The notes under the pieces: generated by a model
Database searches by the model: none
What the model was told of the DNA's origin: nothing
What the model saw: only the letters and a program-made list of their open reading frames with translations
Made by a program: the position numbers and the translations under genes
In this document: one piece after another, positions 61,952-64,000 of the stretch
Layout of the letters: each line of letters starts with the position of its first letter
How positions within the stretch are numbered: the first letter of the stretch is position 1
NCBI RefSeq assembly: GCF_900109545.1
Contig: NZ_FOAP01000007.1
Location: 186,001-250,000 of the forward strand
Reading direction: 5' to 3'
Source of the DNA: Stigmatella aurantiaca
GTDB taxonomy: Bacteria; Myxococcota; Myxococcia; Myxococcales; Myxococcaceae
DNA length: 64,000 bases

Positions 61952-63349
61952 TTGTCTATTCTCAAACTCCCCCCTCTCTTGGCACCGCCCATCCAATCTG
62001 CACTGGAACAACACACAGGGCTCCTGCACCAACTGGCCAAGGCCTTCGGCTCTCCTGTTCATGTGATGTTTCCAGAATCAATCCAGCGCAACATTCACAA
62101 CTTCCAGACTGTTCTTGAGAAGCGCTCCGTCGAAGGACACATCCTGTATGCCCTCAAGGCCAACAAGAGCGCCGTAGCGGCTGATGTTTCCGCCAATGCC
62201 GGCATCGGCCTTGATGCCTCCAGTCTCGCCGAGCTGCGCCACGGCCTGGCCCATGGCGCCCCGGGCAGCCGTATTGGGATTACAGGCCCCATCAAGGATG
62301 CGCGTCTGCTCTCGCTGGCAGCATTACACGGTTGCCTGGTGACAATTGATGCACTTTCCGAGCTGATTTCCTTCAAAAACCTGCTGAATCGCCTGGATGC
62401 CTCGGCCCAGCCACGAATCCTTCTGCGCTGGAGACCTGCCTCCCAAGACACCAGCCGTTTTGGAATGCCAAAGGCTGAGTTGGACGAATGCCTGCAGCTG
62501 CTTGCCTCCTCGCCACGATTGAAGTTGGAGGGATTTTCGTTTCATCTGGGTGGCTACAGCATCGAAGAGCGGGCACAAGGCATTGTCTACTTGGCGGCCG
62601 CCCTCGAGCGGGCGCGTAACGCTGGCTTCTCCTGCACCAAGCTGAACATCGGTGGAGGGATGACTGTCTCCTACCTGGAGGCGGGCACGTGGCGCGAGTT
62701 CCTGACAAAGAACGCCCCAGAGCTGTTTCACTCAGGCCGTACCTTTGCTGATTTCTATCCGTATCACACGGATTTTCCGGGCCACCAATTCCTCGCCCGC
62801 CTTCTCGACTGGCCGCTGAGCCATGGCGGGACGGTGGCGGAGATGCTCCGCTACAAGCGGCTCTGCCTTCTGCTGGAGCCGGGACGTTCGCTGCTGGATC
62901 AGGCCGGCATCACGCTCTTCCGGGTGAGGGGAATGAAGCGAAGCAACCACGGCCATGGCATCGTGACGGTGGAAGGGAGCAGCTTCAGTCTTTCCGAACA
63001 GTGGTTCAACAGCGAGTTCCTCCCCGATCCGCTTCTCCTCAAAGCACCTGGCAATACCCAGCGGGAGCCCGTGCTCGCGTGCGTGAGCGGGAGCACATGC
63101 CTCGAACAAGACATGGTCTCCTGGCGGAAGATCGCTTGGGAAGCAACACCCGAGCCGGGAGATCTCCTCGTCTACGCCAACACCGCTGGATACCAGATGG
63201 ACTCGAACGAGTCGGCCTTTCACCACAATCCGATTCCAGAGAAGATCGCCGTCTTTCAAACTCCGCGCGGGGTGGTCTGGGTACGCGACAATGAGTTCAG
63301 CAGCCTGGACATGGCCGATGGCCTGCACCCCGGAGGGCAGCATGTCTGA
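61952..63349 (+). CDS. Y4yA/SbnH-like PLP-dependent decarboxylase
   Basis: A 465-residue fold-type III PLP enzyme of the DapDC/ODC group. The PLP lysine is in 'HILYALKANKSAVAADVSAN'. 'GIGLDASSLAELRHGL', 'FSFHLGGYS' (the His stacking on PLP), 'KLNIGGGMTVSYLE', 'LLEPGRSLLDQAG' and the Cys of 'CVSGSTCLEQDMVSW' are the other hallmarks. It resembles Y4yA-type proteins and the siderophore decarboxylase SbnH more than lysine biosynthetic LysA. The start is TTG 61952. GC content and codon use are more relaxed than upstream. It overlaps the next gene by 8 nt. Confidence 0.88.
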   Translation: MSILKLPPLLAPPIQSALEQHTGLLHQLAKAFGSPVHVMFPESIQRNIHNFQTVLEKRSVEGHILYALKANKSAVAADVSANAGIGLDASSLAELRHGLAHGAPGSRIGITGPIKDARLLSLAALHGCLVTIDALSELISFKNLLNRLDASAQPRILLRWRPASQDTSRFGMPKAELDECLQLLASSPRLKLEGFSFHLGGYSIEERAQGIVYLAAALERARNAGFSCTKLNIGGGMTVSYLEAGTWREFLTKNAPELFHSGRTFADFYPYHTDFPGHQFLARLLDWPLSHGGTVAEMLRYKRLCLLLEPGRSLLDQAGITLFRVRGMKRSNHGHGIVTVEGSSFSLSEQWFNSEFLPDPLLLKAPGNTQREPVLACVSGSTCLEQDMVSWRKIAWEATPEPGDLLVYANTAGYQMDSNESAFHHNPIPEKIAVFQTPRGVVWVRDNEFSSLDMADGLHPGGQHV

Positions 63350-64000
63350 GCCCATTCTTCTGGAGTCCGTGTCCGAGCTCATTGGTAACACGCCGAGCCT
63401 GCAGCTACGGCTCAGGAACAGCGGCTGGCGCCTGCTCATCAAGCTCGAAAAGGTCAATCCTGGAGGGAGTATGAAAGACCGCATGGCACGTCACATGGTG
63501 ATGGATGCCGAGCGCCGGGGCCTGCTCCGTCCAGGGGGCACGATCGTCGAGTCCTCCTCGGGCAATACGGGCATTGGATTGGCCATGATTGCCGCGGAAC
63601 GTGGCTATCGCTTCATCGCCATCGTCGACCATCACGCCTCCAAGGACAAGATCCGGATCATGCGGGCCTTGGGGGCCGACATTATCACCGTGGGACAAGG
63701 CAAGGCCGCGGACGAAGTCGCCACCGCCGACCGGGACAGAATGGCGGAGAAGGTCGCCCGGGAGCTTCCAGGCGCGCACTGGACCCGGCAGCATGACAAT
63801 CCAGCCAACGCACAGGCTTATTCTGACACACTCGCGGGGGAGCTCCTGCGGGCAACAGAAGGCCGTCTGGACGTGCTGGTTGGCGCGGTGGGCACTGGAG
63901 GGAGCCTCTGCGGAACAGCGCGTTTCCTGAAACAACAACTCCCCAGGCTCCATGTCGCCGGCGTAGAACCGGCCGGTTCGATCATCTTCGGAGGCCCTGG
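63342..64000 (+). CDS. Cysteine synthase-family PLP enzyme (SbnA-like), truncated by the window end
   Basis: At least 219 residues, running off the right edge. A fold-type II PLP enzyme: 'ELIGNTPSLQL', the PLP lysine in 'NPGGSMKDRMARHM', 'ESSSGNTGIGLAMIAAERGY' and the phosphate-binding 'GAVGTGGSLCGTARFL'. These suit cysteine synthase, cystathionine beta-synthase or SbnA, which makes an amino-acid precursor of diaminopropionate from O-phosphoserine. Its overlap with an SbnH-like decarboxylase gene favours a specialised role. ATG 63342 follows GGAGGG. Confidence 0.9.
   Translation, partial: MSEPILLESVSELIGNTPSLQLRLRNSGWRLLIKLEKVNPGGSMKDRMARHMVMDAERRGLLRPGGTIVESSSGNTGIGLAMIAAERGYRFIAIVDHHASKDKIRIMRALGADIITVGQGKAADEVATADRDRMAEKVARELPGAHWTRQHDNPANAQAYSDTLAGELLRATEGRLDVLVGAVGTGGSLCGTARFLKQQLPRLHVAGVEPAGSIIFGGP

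Overview
The window is from a high-GC myxobacterium, most likely suborder Cystobacterineae (the Myxococcus, Stigmatella, Archangium, Cystobacter group). The clearest evidence is a complete mrpA-mrpB-mrpC developmental locus. Its MrpC is 248 residues long and close to the Myxococcus xanthus protein as I remember it. A sigma factor beside a giant Ser/Thr kinase, HRDVTPEN-type kinases, an ADYC-domain protein and strong G/C third-position bias all agree. The exact species cannot be told from the sequence. No rRNA, tRNA, CRISPR array or intact insertion sequence was seen.

Layout. 0.2-6.7 kb is core information processing: spoVG, prs, rplY (bL25), pth, the rpsF-rpsR-rplI operon ending in a strong terminator, and dnaB. 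6.7-15.3 kb is mixed small metabolism: a ThiD-like kinase, a class I glutamine amidotransferase-like hydrolase, three overlapping small conserved genes, an acyltransferase and an FHA protein, the glutathione-dependent formaldehyde pair adhC-fghA, a sirtuin and a dienelactone hydrolase. clpB follows (15.4-18.1 kb). Next comes a divergent regulatory pair (18.1-23.1 kb): a sigma-70-like factor, and a 1325-residue protein with a zinc-finger-like segment, a Ser/Thr kinase, a STAND NTPase, a membrane segment and an FGE-sulfatase domain.

24.3-32.5 kb is the arginine region. argR is divergent from a tightly coupled operon with the order argF'-argB-argE-argH-argG-(P-loop NTPase)-argC. The carbamoyltransferase is of the acetyl/succinyl-ornithine type, so citrulline would be made by deacylation of acyl-citrulline through ArgE. 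Two features are odd. The ArgB homologue lacks the lysine and glycine loop that the family uses for phosphoryl transfer. An uncharacterised P-loop protein sits inside the operon. ArgR-box-like half sites fill the argR/argF' gap.

32.6-38.4 kb holds hisN-like, truA, a kinase with a C-terminal ribbon-helix-helix-like tail, an RlmI-like methyltransferase and an amidohydrolase. At 38.6-39.5 kb a small pair looks like a DUF2778/Tlde1-type L,D-transpeptidase effector with an overlapping membrane protein as candidate immunity factor. 39.7-42.1 kb encodes an STT3-like oligosaccharyltransferase and an orphan Flp pilin, convergent across a terminator. 42.3-45.8 kb is mrpA-mrpB-mrpC; a sigma-54 promoter and a pair of direct repeats upstream of mrpC fit activation by MrpB. 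45.9-49.7 kb has a membrane-anchored MutS-like ATPase and the methionine-salvage genes mtnB-mtnD-mtnC. 49.8-53.8 kb has a lone nuoM, a porin preceded by a striking inverted repeat, and a bile-acid/sodium-symporter-like carrier.

53.8-61.7 kb is exported polysaccharide degradation and sensing: a multidomain GH18 chitinase, a hypothetical envelope protein, a PepSY-response regulator-histidine kinase set, a GH43 enzyme with a beta/gamma-crystallin tail, and a frameshifted GH43/ricin-lectin remnant. The right edge opens a possible specialised-metabolite cluster: an Y4yA/SbnH-like PLP decarboxylase overlapping a truncated SbnA/cysteine-synthase-like gene.
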